Source: Pseudomonas bharatica CSV86 (GTDB lineage Bacteria; Pseudomonadota; Gammaproteobacteria; Pseudomonadales; Pseudomonadaceae). From it: a stretch of DNA of 64,000 nt. Below are positions 1-8,585 of this stretch, piece by piece. A model generated the notes under the pieces. That model saw only the letters and a list, made by a program, of their open reading frames with translations, searched no databases and was not told the DNA's origin. The position numbers and the translations under genes are program-made. Position 1 is the first letter of the stretch. Each line of letters begins with the position of its first letter. The DNA is taken from contig NZ_AMWJ02000001.1 of assembly GCF_000319305.2 (NCBI RefSeq), positions 992,001 through 1,056,000 of the forward strand, given 5' to 3'.

Positions 1-834
1 CAGTCGGCGATTTCCCTGGTGACCGTGTCCAAGCAGATGATCAAGGGCATGAACGAGGGCAACCTGAAATGGGAAAGCCTTTCGCGCAACCCTGAAGTGC
101 TGAACTCCTCGGTGTCCCGTGCCGACGGCCTGTACAACGGTGACTGCTCGCTGGCGCCTGTGCTGGTGTTCCTCAACGACCACAAGGCGGAAACCCTGGA
201 TGGCGTGGTCAAGGCGGTCAAGGCCTTTGCCGACGAGCACAACCGCGAGGGCCTGGAATTCCTCCTGGCGGCGGGCAATGCCGGGATCGAGGCGGCTACC
301 AACGACGTCATCAAGTCGGCCGAGCTGACCATCCTGGTACTGGTGTACATCTGCGTGGCCGTGATGTGCATGATCACCTTCCGTTCCTTCGCCGCGACCC
401 TGTGCATCGTCCTGCCGCTGGTGCTGACCTCGGTGCTGGGCAACGCACTGATGGCCTTCATGGGCATCGGCGTCAAGGTCGCCACCTTGCCGGTGGTGGC
501 GCTGGGCGTGGGCATCGGCGTGGACTACGGGATCTACATCTACAGCCGCCTGGAAAGCTTCCTGCGTGCCGGCCTGCCGCTGCAGGAAGCCTATTACCAG
601 ACCTTGCGCTCCACCGGTAAGGCCGTGCTGTTCACCGGCCTGTGCCTGGCCATCGGCGTGTGCACCTGGATCTTCTCGGCCATCAAGTTCCAGGCCGACA
701 TGGGCCTGATGCTGACCTTCATGCTCCTGTGGAACATGTTCGGTGCCCTGTGGCTGCTGCCGGCCCTGGCGCGTTTCCTGATCAAGCCGGAGAAACTTGC
801 CGGGCAGAAGGGCAGCTCGATCTTCGCCCACTGA
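1..834 (+). CDS. RND-superfamily (MMPL-type) exporter, C-terminal part
   Basis: The reading frame is open from the first base, so the start lies outside the window. The visible 277 residues hold a periplasmic stretch followed by about five membrane segments. The segment GVGIGVDYGIYIYSRLES is the typical RND/MMPL helix that carries an acidic residue for proton relay. The protein ends shortly after the last helix (LLPALARFLIKPEKLAG), as in family members. Such proteins are inner-membrane exporters driven by proton flow. The substrate cannot be told from this piece. A strong hairpin follows the stop codon. Confidence 0.85.
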   Translation, partial: QSAISLVTVSKQMIKGMNEGNLKWESLSRNPEVLNSSVSRADGLYNGDCSLAPVLVFLNDHKAETLDGVVKAVKAFADEHNREGLEFLLAAGNAGIEAATNDVIKSAELTILVLVYICVAVMCMITFRSFAATLCIVLPLVLTSVLGNALMAFMGIGVKVATLPVVALGVGIGVDYGIYIYSRLESFLRAGLPLQEAYYQTLRSTGKAVLFTGLCLAIGVCTWIFSAIKFQADMGLMLTFMLLWNMFGALWLLPALARFLIKPEKLAGQKGSSIFAH

Positions 835-855
835 CCGATCACTGGAAGGAACCTC

Positions 856-891
856 ACCGGGGGCCAGACGTCACAACGTCTGGCCCCCGGT
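856..891 (+). terminator. Strong hairpin after the RND gene
   Basis: A perfect 15-bp stem (ACCGGGGGCCAGACG with its complement) encloses a 6-base loop, 21 bases after the RND stop. There is no clear T-run after the stem, only GCATTTG, so it is a likely rather than proven intrinsic terminator. Confidence 0.6.
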
Positions 892-941
892 GCATTTGGG
901 CTATCATTTGCGCCTTTTCCCCAGACCATGGCTGCCATCCG

Positions 942-1235
942 ATGACCACCCTTGCCAATGCCCTGCAATCCTGCGACATGCTGCTGATCGACGGCCTGCA
1001 TTGTTTCGACTTCGTCCACGACGACAGCGGCCTGCGTGCCGAGTGCATGGATGGCCGTGCGCTCAAGCGCTGGGTGTTCACCCCGGCGCAGGTCGCGGCG
1101 GCTCGCGCCGAGGGCGGCGACTGGCTGATCGACAGCGACAGCGGCGAACACCGCCTGGTGTGCATGGGTGCCCTGCGGGCCCCGGAGGATGATGAAGACG
1201 ATGAAGAAGACAGTCATGAGCCTGCTGCTCGCTAG
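942..1235 (+). CDS. Small conserved hypothetical protein (DUF5629-like)
   Basis: This encodes a 97-residue acidic soluble protein beginning MTTLANALQSCDMLLIDGLH and ending with a run of D/E residues (PEDDEDDEEDSHEPAAR). The start ATG at 942 begins about 50 bases after the RND hairpin. The N-terminal pattern recalls small Pseudomonas proteins annotated as DUF5629, from memory only. Its 3' end overlaps the start of the lactonase gene, which suggests translational coupling. No catalytic motif is visible and the function is unknown. Confidence 0.6.
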   Translation: MTTLANALQSCDMLLIDGLHCFDFVHDDSGLRAECMDGRALKRWVFTPAQVAAARAEGGDWLIDSDSGEHRLVCMGALRAPEDDEDDEEDSHEPAAR

Positions 1236-2310
1236 TGGCCTGGGAATGACGGCGCACGCTCATGAATTGCTGGTCGGCAGTTACACCGACGGCGCCAGCC
1301 AGGGCATTTACCGCTACCGTTTCAGCGATGGCCGCATCGAGGCCGCGCCGCTGCAGGTCATGGCAACAGGCAATCCGTCGTGGCTGACCCTCTCTGCCGA
1401 CGGGCGCCGACTGTTCGCGGTCAACGAGGCGGCGGCGGGGCAGGTGTCGGCGTTCAGCCTGGATGCCGGGCATGTGCTGACAGCCCTGAACCAGGTCGGC
1501 AGCGACGGTGCCGAGCCGACCCATAGCAGCCTGAGCCGGGACGGGCGTTTCCTGTTCGTCGCCAACTATGGCGGTTCCAATGCCGAAGGCGGCAGCCTCA
1601 GCGTGCTGCCGGTACACGCCGACGGCAGGCTCGACCAGCCGTTGCAGCACCTGCGGCATGCCGCCAGCAAGGTCGATCCCGAGCGCCAGGCCACGCCCCA
1701 TGTGCATTCGGTGGTGTCGTCGCCGGACGGGCGTTTCGTCTTCGCCAGTGATCTGGGCGCGGACAAGGTCTTCGCCTACCGCTACGAACCAGAGCAGGCA
1801 GAACCGCTCCAGGCCCTGGGCGCGGTAGCCTTGCCGCCCGGCAGCGGCCCGCGGCACCTGCTGTTCAGCGCCGATGGCCGGCATGCCTGGCTGACCCTGG
1901 AGATGGGCGCGGCGGTAGCGTTATTCGATCACCAGGACGGGCACCTGACCCTGCGCGGCACCCACCCCCTTACCGACAATACTGATCCCGCGGTCAGGGC
2001 CGGCGGCGCCCTGCATGCTTCGGCGGACGGGCGCTTTCTCTACGTCAGCAATCGCGGCACGGCCAACGAACTGGTGGTGTTCGCCATCGATCCGCTCGAT
2101 GGTGGGCTGAGCCTGGTGCAGCGGCGTTCGGTGGAAGGGGATCACCCGCGGGAATTCGCCCTCGATCCGCAGCAGGGTTTCGTTTTGGTCACCAACCAGA
2201 AGAGCAATGAAATCGTGGTGATCCGCCGCGATCCGGCAACCGGGCTGCTGGGCGACGTGGTGCAGAGGTTTGCCCAGCCGGCGCCGTCGGACGTGAAGTT
2301 CCTCGACTGA
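1201..2310 (+). CDS. Periplasmic lactonase-family beta-propeller protein
   Basis: A signal peptide (MKKTVMSLLLASGLGMTAHA) is followed by about 350 residues of repeated propeller blades. Recurring elements are LSADGRRLFAVN, LSRDGRFLFVANYGG, SSPDGRFVFASDLGAD and ASADGRFLYVSNRGT. This matches the YbhE/6-phosphogluconolactonase-like (3-carboxymuconate cyclase) family. The signal peptide implies export, so a role in the cytoplasmic pentose phosphate pathway is unlikely; the true substrate is unknown. The start is ambiguous: ATGs at 1189, 1192 and 1201 are in frame, and GGAGG at 1184-1188 best serves 1201. The start overlaps the preceding gene. Confidence 0.8.
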   Translation: MKKTVMSLLLASGLGMTAHAHELLVGSYTDGASQGIYRYRFSDGRIEAAPLQVMATGNPSWLTLSADGRRLFAVNEAAAGQVSAFSLDAGHVLTALNQVGSDGAEPTHSSLSRDGRFLFVANYGGSNAEGGSLSVLPVHADGRLDQPLQHLRHAASKVDPERQATPHVHSVVSSPDGRFVFASDLGADKVFAYRYEPEQAEPLQALGAVALPPGSGPRHLLFSADGRHAWLTLEMGAAVALFDHQDGHLTLRGTHPLTDNTDPAVRAGGALHASADGRFLYVSNRGTANELVVFAIDPLDGGLSLVQRRSVEGDHPREFALDPQQGFVLVTNQKSNEIVVIRRDPATGLLGDVVQRFAQPAPSDVKFLD

Positions 2311-2427
2311 CTATCGACGGCCTCGATAATCGTTAGTGCCGCAATGAATTTTTCCCGGAAGGCCCCGGGGCGTAGTTTTGAACCAAGCCAGACGGCTTCT
2401 CAACTCAACGACTCCGAGGCCAGACCG

Positions 2428-2607
2428 ATGAACTTCAATCTCTTTCCCGTAATCGCCGCATCCGCCATTTCCGCGTCCGTTGTGCAGGCTGCCAATGCCC
2501 ATGTCGAGATCAGCCAGCGCAAGGCCGCGACGCCCAGCTATACCAGCGAGTACCTGCGCCAGAGTGCCAACTTCTATGCGGCGCTGGATCACAAGGCTTC
2601 GCACTGA
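2428..2607 (+). CDS. Small secreted hypothetical peptide
   Basis: This is a 59-residue ORF starting MNFNLFPVIAASAISASVVQA, a plausible signal peptide, followed by a polar tail of about 35 residues (HVEISQRKAATPSYTSEYLRQ). A purine-rich CGAGG lies about ten bases upstream of the ATG. A REP cluster begins about 20 bases after the stop. It resembles the many short exported peptides of Pseudomonas. No function is assigned. Confidence 0.5.
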   Translation: MNFNLFPVIAASAISASVVQAANAHVEISQRKAATPSYTSEYLRQSANFYAALDHKASH

Positions 2608-2625
2608 ATTTTGTGTTGCTCTTCA

Positions 2626-2850
2626 GGGCCTCATCGCTGGCAAGCCAGCTCCCACAAGGTCCGGCTGTGCCCACAATACCTGTGGGAGCTGGCTTGCCAG
2701 CGATGAGGCCCTCAAGATCACCTGGTATTGTGGGCACCGCCGGACCCTGTGGGAGCTGGCTTGCCAGCGATGAGGCCCTCAAGATCACCTGGTATTGTGG
2801 GTACCGCCGACCCTGTGGGAGCTGGCTTGCCAGCGATGAGGCCCTGAGGA
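2626..2850. repeat. REP cluster (four copies)
   Basis: One inverted and three direct copies of the palindromic unit GTGGGAGCTGGCTTGCCAGC with the GATGAGGCC tail are present. The direct copies start at 2681, 2748 and 2814, a spacing of 66-67 bases. The array fills the gap between two convergent genes and ends at the stop codon of the glutathione transferase gene. Confidence 0.9.
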
Positions 2851-3432
2851 TCACCTGGCCATGATCGCCTTGAACAGCTCCGATTCCAGCCAGCCCTGCA
2901 ACCAGGCCCTGAGCCTCGGGTAGGGCGCCTCGGCGAACCATTGTGGTTCGACCCCGGCGAACTGGCGGATAAACGGCAGCAAGGCGGCATCGGCCAGGCT
3001 CGGGTGGTCGGCGAGCAGGTAAGGCTGCTCGCCGAGCAGCCCTTCCAGGTCCGCCAGGATCACTTCCGCCTGCTGCCGATAATGCTCCCGGGAGTGCTCC
3101 GGGTAGCGCTCGGCATATTTGTAGTGGTTCAGGTGAAGCTTGAACGCGTTGTCATTGCGCGCGATCAGCGCATCGATCCGCGGATCGCCATCGAGTCGCC
3201 AATCCTGCGGATCATGCTGCGCCAGCGCCCAGCGCATGATATCCAGGCTTTCCTCCAGCACCCGTCCCTCGACGCTGAGCACCGGCACCGTGCCCTTGGG
3301 CGACAGCGCCAGCATCTGCGCCGGCTTGGCCTTCAGGCTGACTTCCTCGATCTGCACCGGCACCCCGGCGTAGCGCAGCGCCAGGCGTGCGCGCATGGCG
3401 TAGGGGCAGCGGCGGAACGAATAGAGGATCAT
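2851..3432 (-). CDS. Glutathione S-transferase family protein
   Basis: The 193-residue protein has a thioredoxin-like N-terminal domain beginning MILYSFRRCPYAMRARLAL. The CPYA motif places a cysteine where Omega-like and bacterial GSTs have theirs, and the conserved cis-proline follows in PKGTVPVL. The helical C-terminal domain contains the usual LADHPSLADAALLPFIRQF stretch. It probably acts in thiol transfer or glutathione-dependent reduction in the cytoplasm. Its ATG overlaps the sbcC stop (ATGA), so it is the last gene of the sbcD-sbcC operon. Confidence 0.85.
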   Translation of the reverse strand: MILYSFRRCPYAMRARLALRYAGVPVQIEEVSLKAKPAQMLALSPKGTVPVLSVEGRVLEESLDIMRWALAQHDPQDWRLDGDPRIDALIARNDNAFKLHLNHYKYAERYPEHSREHYRQQAEVILADLEGLLGEQPYLLADHPSLADAALLPFIRQFAGVEPQWFAEAPYPRLRAWLQGWLESELFKAIMAR

Positions 3433-6400
3433 CCCGCCACCTCAAGATGGCTCAGGCCATTGCCCTGGCGGCGTACCTGGATCTGCACGCCGATCCGTTC
3501 ATGCATCTCCTGCACGTGGGAAATCACACCGACCTTGCGCCCCTGGGCCTGCAGGCCGTCGAGGGCGTCCATGGCCAGTTGCAGGGATTCGGGATCGAGG
3601 CTGCCGAAGCCTTCGTCGATGAACAGCGATTCGATACGCAGGGTGCTGGACGCCATCGACGCCAGGCCCAGCGCCAACGCCAAGGAAACCAGGAAGGTTT
3701 CGCCACCGGACAGCGAATGCACCGAGCGCAGTTCGTCGCCCATCTCGGTGTCCAGTACCAGCAGGCCGAGCTGGCTGCCGCCGCGCTTGAGGCGGTAGCG
3801 CTTCACCAGCTGGCGCAGTTGCTGGTTGGCATGGTGCACCAGCAGGTCGAGGTTGTAGCTCTGGGCGATCTTGCGGAAGGTGTCGCCGCTGGACGAACCG
3901 ATCAGGTCGCTCAGTCGCGCCCAGCGCTGCCATTCCTCGCGGGCCCGGGCGATGCGCTCGGCCAGGCTCTGGCTGGCCTGCTGGCGGCGTTGGTCCTCGG
4001 CTTGCTGTGCGCGTAGCTCGGCGCACTGGTGCTCTTGCTGGTCGAGTTGCTGCTGGCTGGCAAGCAGGGTCTGGTCCAGCTCTTCGACGCTTTGTTCGGT
4101 GAGCTGCTGCTTCTGGTGCTGTTGCAGGCGCTCGTCACGTTCCTGGAGACGCACGCTGCATTGCTCGACGGCTTTCTCGTCCGACTGCAGGCGCTGGCGC
4201 AAAAGCGCGACCTGTTCGTCGTCCATGCCGAGCAGGGCGTCGAGGCCCTGTTCGTCCAGTTCGGGATGGGCCTGGCGCCACTGGTCGATGGCGGCGTCCA
4301 GTTGCTGGCGTTCCTGGTCCAGCGCCTGGTGCTGCTCTTCGCGGGCCTTGAGTTCGCTGGCCAGGGCGGCGGCCTGGGTGCGGGCATCCTGCATCTGCTG
4401 GGCCAGGCCCGCCTCGCTGGCGCGGGCCTGTTCCACCGCCTGTTCCAAGGCGCGCTGCCAGTGATCGGCGTCGGCATGCTCGCCGATCAGCGCGGTCAGG
4501 GCCTGGCGTGCCTGTTGCTGCTGGGTTTCCAGCGCGGACAGTTGCTGGCTGCGCTGCTCCAGCGCCTGCTGGCGTTCGTGCTGCTTGGCCTCGAGGCTTT
4601 CCCGCTGCTTGAGGCGTTCGGCCAGTTCCTGCTGCTCGTCCTTTTGCTGGTCAAGCAGTTGCAGGCGGTCGCTGAGTTGCTGGTCGAGGCGGAGGAAGGT
4701 TTCCGACGGGGTTTCCCGCAGGGCCGCGAAGACGTCTGCGGGCAGCAGGGTCTCGAACTGCGCCAGGTCCTGATCCAGGCGCTGCTGGTCGGCATTCAGG
4801 CCGTCCTGCTGCTGGTTCAGTTGCAGGGTGGCCTGGCGGTGGGCTTCGTTGGCGTCTTGCAGCTGCTGCTGAAGACGGGCGGCGTCCTGTTGCAGGGTCA
4901 GCAGGGTCTGCTGGCGCTGCTGGTCGCGCTCGATATCGTCGTTGAGGCGTCGCAGTTGCAGGTCCAGCCAGGGGCTGCGGGCGGTGCTGTCGTGCTCGGA
5001 CAGTTGCGGCCACAGGGCCTGGGCCTGCAGGTCCGCGTCCAGGGCCTGGAGCTGGTTGTTCAGCTCTTCCTGCTGAACCACGGAGTCCTTGAGCTGGAGG
5101 TTGATGCCGCCCACTTCGACGCGCAGGTCTTCGAGCTTGCGGGACAGGTCGTCGACCACCTTCTGCGCGGCGGCTTCCTCGCTTTCGTCATGGCGGGCGA
5201 GGTTTTCCAACAGGGCTTCCGGCTGGTGATAGGGGTGCTCCAGGCTGCCGCAGACCGGGCAGGGCTGGTCGTCCTGCAACTGCGTGCGCAGTTCCTCGAC
5301 GCTGGCATTGCGCGCCAGGCGCTGGCGTTCCAGCAACTGGCGGGTCAGGGTCAGGGCCTTTTGCGCTTGCTCCAGTTCCTGCTTGCCCTGCAGGCCGGTG
5401 GCGATCAGTTGCTGGCGCTGCTGCTGGGCCGTGGTCTGGCGCTCACGCAGGGCATTCAGGCGCTGTTCGATTTCCTGCTGGCGGCTCCACAGCCGGGCGA
5501 GTTCTTCGAAGCCGCGTTGCAGCTTGCGGTTGTCCTGCAACAGGGTGCCGAGCAGGGCGATCTGTTCGGCGAGGGCTTGCGGCTCGGCGGCACTTTCCTG
5601 GAACAACAGATCCAGCGACTGGCGCAGCTGCGCGCATTCCTGTGCCCGGGCCTCGGCGGCCTGGCGCAGGGCCGGCAGCTCGTCGCGACCCTTGCCCAGG
5701 CGGTTGGCGGTGAGCATTACCTGCTGCAATTGCCCGCGATAGGCATTCCAGGCGCTGCCAAGGTCGGCAAGGCCGGCAGTCTGCTCAAGCCGGGCGGCGA
5801 TGCTGGCGAGACTCTGCTCGTGGCGCTGCTGGTGCTCGACCAGGGTGTCGAGCTGGTTGCGGCCTTCACTGAAGGCGTGTTGCGCCTGTTGGCCCTGCTC
5901 GCGTTCACGGGCCAGGTCCTGCTCCAGGCGGGTCAGGTTGTGCTGGATCTCGAAGGCCTGGCGCAGGTTCGGGGCGCTCTCGCTCTGCACGGCAAGGGCC
6001 TGCGCCAGCGCCTCCTTGGCGCCGCCGAGTTCCTGCTCCAGGCGCAGTTGGCGCTCGCCCAGTTCCGCCTGTTGCCGGCGTTGCTGATCCAGCGCGGCGG
6101 CCAACGGGGCGAGCTGGTTGAGTACCTCCTGGCGACGGGCGAACTGGTGACGCTGCGGCGCCAGTTGTTCCAGGCGCTTCAGGTCCAGGCGTTCGGCGGC
6201 CAGGGCGTCCCACTCCTGGCGGGCGCTGGCAAGGGCCTGGGCGGCGGCTTGCTGCTGGTCCTGCAGGGCCAGCAGCTCGTTGAGCCAGGCACGTTGCTGT
6301 TCGAGCTGGCGCAACTGGCCCTGTCCGGCCTTGAGGGCTTGCTGGGCCTCGGCCAGGCGCTGGTCGAGCGCCGCGCGTTCTTCTTCGCTCATTGGCAGCA

Positions 6401-7076
6401 CGCCGCTGGCTTCATGCTCCAGCGACCTGTAGACCTCGGCAGCGTCCCGGGCCTTGATGAAGGCACGCTGGCCGAGCTGGGTATAGATCGCCGTGTTGGT
6501 GAGCTTTTCCAGCAGCTCGCTGCGTTCCTTGTCGTCGGCCTTGAGGAAGGCGCTGAACTCGCTCTGCGCCAGCATCACCGCACGGGTGAACTGGGCGAAG
6601 TTGAGGCCCAGGCGCGACTCGATCAGTTGTTCGTATTCGCGCTTGCTCTGGTTGCTCAGCAGTTGCTGGCTGTCCAGGTCATGCAGGCTCTGGCGGCTGC
6701 CCTGCAGTTTGCCGGTGGCCTTGTCGCGGGCGCGGTTGGCTTCCCAGCGGGCGCGGTAGCGGCGGCCGTCGATGCCGACGAAATCCACCTCGGCGAAGCA
6801 ACTGCCGGTACCGCGACGCAGCAGGGTGCGCGGGTCGTTGGTGAGGATTTCGCCGTCGGCATCGGGCACCTTGGTTTCGCGGCCGATGTTTTCCAGGCGC
6901 GGCACCGAGCCGAACAGGGCCAGGCACAGCGCATCGAGCAGGGTACTCTTGCCGGCGCCGGTCGGCCCGGTGATGGCGAACAGGCCGGCACTGGCCAGGG
7001 GTTCGGCGGTGAAATTGATTTCGAAAGGCCCGGCCAGGGAGGCCAGGTTCTTCAGGCGGATGGCGAGGATCTTCAT
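3429..7076 (-). CDS. sbcC: Exonuclease SbcC, ATPase subunit
   Basis: This is a 1215-residue SMC/Rad50-type protein. The Walker A motif GPTGAGKSTLLDAL lies near residue 40, and two very long Gln/Glu/Leu-rich coiled coils flank the zinc hook CPVCG near residue 605. The C-terminus has the ABC signature LSGGETFLVSLALALG and Walker B SLFIDEGFGSLD. With SbcD it forms the nuclease that opens hairpins and protein-blocked DNA ends. The start overlaps the sbcD stop by four bases. Length and domains are complete with no break. Confidence 0.97.
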   Translation of the reverse strand: MKILAIRLKNLASLAGPFEINFTAEPLASAGLFAITGPTGAGKSTLLDALCLALFGSVPRLENIGRETKVPDADGEILTNDPRTLLRRGTGSCFAEVDFVGIDGRRYRARWEANRARDKATGKLQGSRQSLHDLDSQQLLSNQSKREYEQLIESRLGLNFAQFTRAVMLAQSEFSAFLKADDKERSELLEKLTNTAIYTQLGQRAFIKARDAAEVYRSLEHEASGVLPMSEEERAALDQRLAEAQQALKAGQGQLRQLEQQRAWLNELLALQDQQQAAAQALASARQEWDALAAERLDLKRLEQLAPQRHQFARRQEVLNQLAPLAAALDQQRRQQAELGERQLRLEQELGGAKEALAQALAVQSESAPNLRQAFEIQHNLTRLEQDLAREREQGQQAQHAFSEGRNQLDTLVEHQQRHEQSLASIAARLEQTAGLADLGSAWNAYRGQLQQVMLTANRLGKGRDELPALRQAAEARAQECAQLRQSLDLLFQESAAEPQALAEQIALLGTLLQDNRKLQRGFEELARLWSRQQEIEQRLNALRERQTTAQQQRQQLIATGLQGKQELEQAQKALTLTRQLLERQRLARNASVEELRTQLQDDQPCPVCGSLEHPYHQPEALLENLARHDESEEAAAQKVVDDLSRKLEDLRVEVGGINLQLKDSVVQQEELNNQLQALDADLQAQALWPQLSEHDSTARSPWLDLQLRRLNDDIERDQQRQQTLLTLQQDAARLQQQLQDANEAHRQATLQLNQQQDGLNADQQRLDQDLAQFETLLPADVFAALRETPSETFLRLDQQLSDRLQLLDQQKDEQQELAERLKQRESLEAKQHERQQALEQRSQQLSALETQQQQARQALTALIGEHADADHWQRALEQAVEQARASEAGLAQQMQDARTQAAALASELKAREEQHQALDQERQQLDAAIDQWRQAHPELDEQGLDALLGMDDEQVALLRQRLQSDEKAVEQCSVRLQERDERLQQHQKQQLTEQSVEELDQTLLASQQQLDQQEHQCAELRAQQAEDQRRQQASQSLAERIARAREEWQRWARLSDLIGSSSGDTFRKIAQSYNLDLLVHHANQQLRQLVKRYRLKRGGSQLGLLVLDTEMGDELRSVHSLSGGETFLVSLALALGLASMASSTLRIESLFIDEGFGSLDPESLQLAMDALDGLQAQGRKVGVISHVQEMHERIGVQIQVRRQGNGLSHLEVAG

Positions 7077-8314
7077 GGCTGTTCCTCCTGCTGCTGGACT
7101 TCCTGCAACAGCAGGGCGAAATCGGCCAGGGTGCTGTCATCGGCGGCGCTGCCGTAGGCCTGTTCCCAGGCGCGGGCGAACAGGTCCTGGGGGCGCAACT
7201 GGCCCAGTTCCACCAGGCGCTCTTCTTCCTTGCCATCGGCGCCGATGCGCCCGGCGTATTCGGCGCTGATCCGCACCAGGCGCACGGCCTTGCCTTGCAG
7301 GGCGGTTTCCAGCTGCTGGCGCAGGTCGGGTTGCGGTTCATCCAGTTGCACCCGAACTTCCAGCCAGGGCTGGCGGTGCGGGTCGTCGAGCAGATCGACC
7401 ACCGGCAACTCGGCGAGCTGTTCGAGAATCTCCGCCAGCGGCGCCGGCCCGATCCGCTGCAGCGCCACGGCGCGCGGCACGCTGCGGCTTTCGACGCTGA
7501 CCAGCTTGTTGCCCTTGAGCTCCACTTCGAGGATCTGGTGCGGGTATTTGATTTCCGAGAACGACAGCGGCAACGGCGAGCCGCTGTAGCGTATGCGCTC
7601 CTCGCCATTGACCTTCTGCGGCTTGTGCAGGTGGCCGAGGGCGACATAGGCGATGTCCGCCCCGAACAGGCTGGCGGGCAGGGCCTCGGCGTTGCCGATG
7701 ATCAGGCTGCGCTCGGAGTCCTCGGACACCGAGCCGCCGGCCATATGGGCGTGGCTGATAGCGATCAGCGCCTGCTTCGGCTGGCGCCGCTCCAAGGCCG
7801 CGGCGATCAGTTTCTCGTGGACCTGGCCAATGCCACGCAAGTAATCCTCGCCCAGGTGCGGGCCGGTGACTTCGGCCGGGCGCAGGAAGGGCAGGGCCAG
7901 GCACCAGGCCTCGACCTTGCCCTTGGCGTTGGTCAGCGGCACCAGCAGGCGCTCGCTGTCGAGCTGGCCTTCGTCGAGCCACTGCACGCGGCCCAGGGCA
8001 TGGGTGCGCAGGCTGCGCATCAGCGGGCCGGGCAGTTCGATGCGCGAACCGGAATCGTGGTTGCCGGCGATCATCACGATGGTCAGGGCTGGTTGTTGCT
8101 CGTGGGCCTTGACGATGAAGTTGTACAACTGTTCCTGGGCCTTCACCGGCGGGTTCACGGTATCGAAGATGTCGCCTGCGATCAGCAGGGCATCGGGGCT
8201 GCGCAGCTTCAGCTGGCCGAGCAGCCAGTCGAGGAAGCAGGCATGTTCGAAATCGCGCTCCTGGCCGTGCAGGGTTTGCCCCAGATGCCAGTCGGAGGTG
8301 TGAAACAGACGCAT
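7073..8314 (-). CDS. sbcD: Exonuclease SbcD, nuclease subunit
   Basis: The 413-residue protein carries the metallophosphoesterase motifs in order: DWHLGQ (residues 8-13), GDIFD (about 47), GNHDS (about 94), SHAHMAG (about 190) and GHLHKPQ (about 230). These bind two manganese ions and make up the Mre11-type nuclease site. The C-terminal part is the usual SbcD capping domain. It is the first gene of the operon with sbcC and the GST gene. A REP pair begins about 70 bases upstream of its start. Confidence 0.97.
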   Translation of the reverse strand: MRLFHTSDWHLGQTLHGQERDFEHACFLDWLLGQLKLRSPDALLIAGDIFDTVNPPVKAQEQLYNFIVKAHEQQPALTIVMIAGNHDSGSRIELPGPLMRSLRTHALGRVQWLDEGQLDSERLLVPLTNAKGKVEAWCLALPFLRPAEVTGPHLGEDYLRGIGQVHEKLIAAALERRQPKQALIAISHAHMAGGSVSEDSERSLIIGNAEALPASLFGADIAYVALGHLHKPQKVNGEERIRYSGSPLPLSFSEIKYPHQILEVELKGNKLVSVESRSVPRAVALQRIGPAPLAEILEQLAELPVVDLLDDPHRQPWLEVRVQLDEPQPDLRQQLETALQGKAVRLVRISAEYAGRIGADGKEEERLVELGQLRPQDLFARAWEQAYGSAADDSTLADFALLLQEVQQQEEQP

Positions 8315-8381
8315 GGATAGTCCTGTGACGGGGGCAGGATGGAAAACCGGTAATGGTACCTGAAATATGTGGTGTGCTTGC

Positions 8382-8569
8382 GGGCCTCATCGCTGGCAAG
8401 CCAGCTCCCACAGGGTCCGCGGTGCATGCGATCCCTGTGGGAGCTGGCTTGCCAGCGATGAGGCCCTCAAGAACAACATAAAACTATTGGAATAAATCAT
8501 CTGCAGGCCCTCATTCCGGGACCGCCGGCGCCGACCCTGTGGGAGCTGGCTTGCCAGCGATGAGGCCCT
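8382..8569. repeat. REP pair plus single REP
   Basis: Two units in inverted orientation (8382-8414 and 8434-8468) form a REPIN-like pair around a short spacer. A third unit lies at 8537-8569. All share the CCTCATCGCTGGCAAGCCAG core or its complement. They lie between the divergent-facing ends of sbcD (start) and batD (stop). Confidence 0.9.
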
Positions 8570-8585
8570 GAAGAACAACAGAAAA

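Noticed and set aside
2613..2941. ORFs through the REP clusters (KPAPT/GSWLASDEAL translations)
   Set aside because: These are translations of REP palindromes that recur at every REP cluster in the window.
4029..7157. Plus-strand ORF of 1042 codons opposite sbcC
   Set aside because: It is a low-complexity Leu/Gln-rich shadow of the sbcC coiled-coil region.
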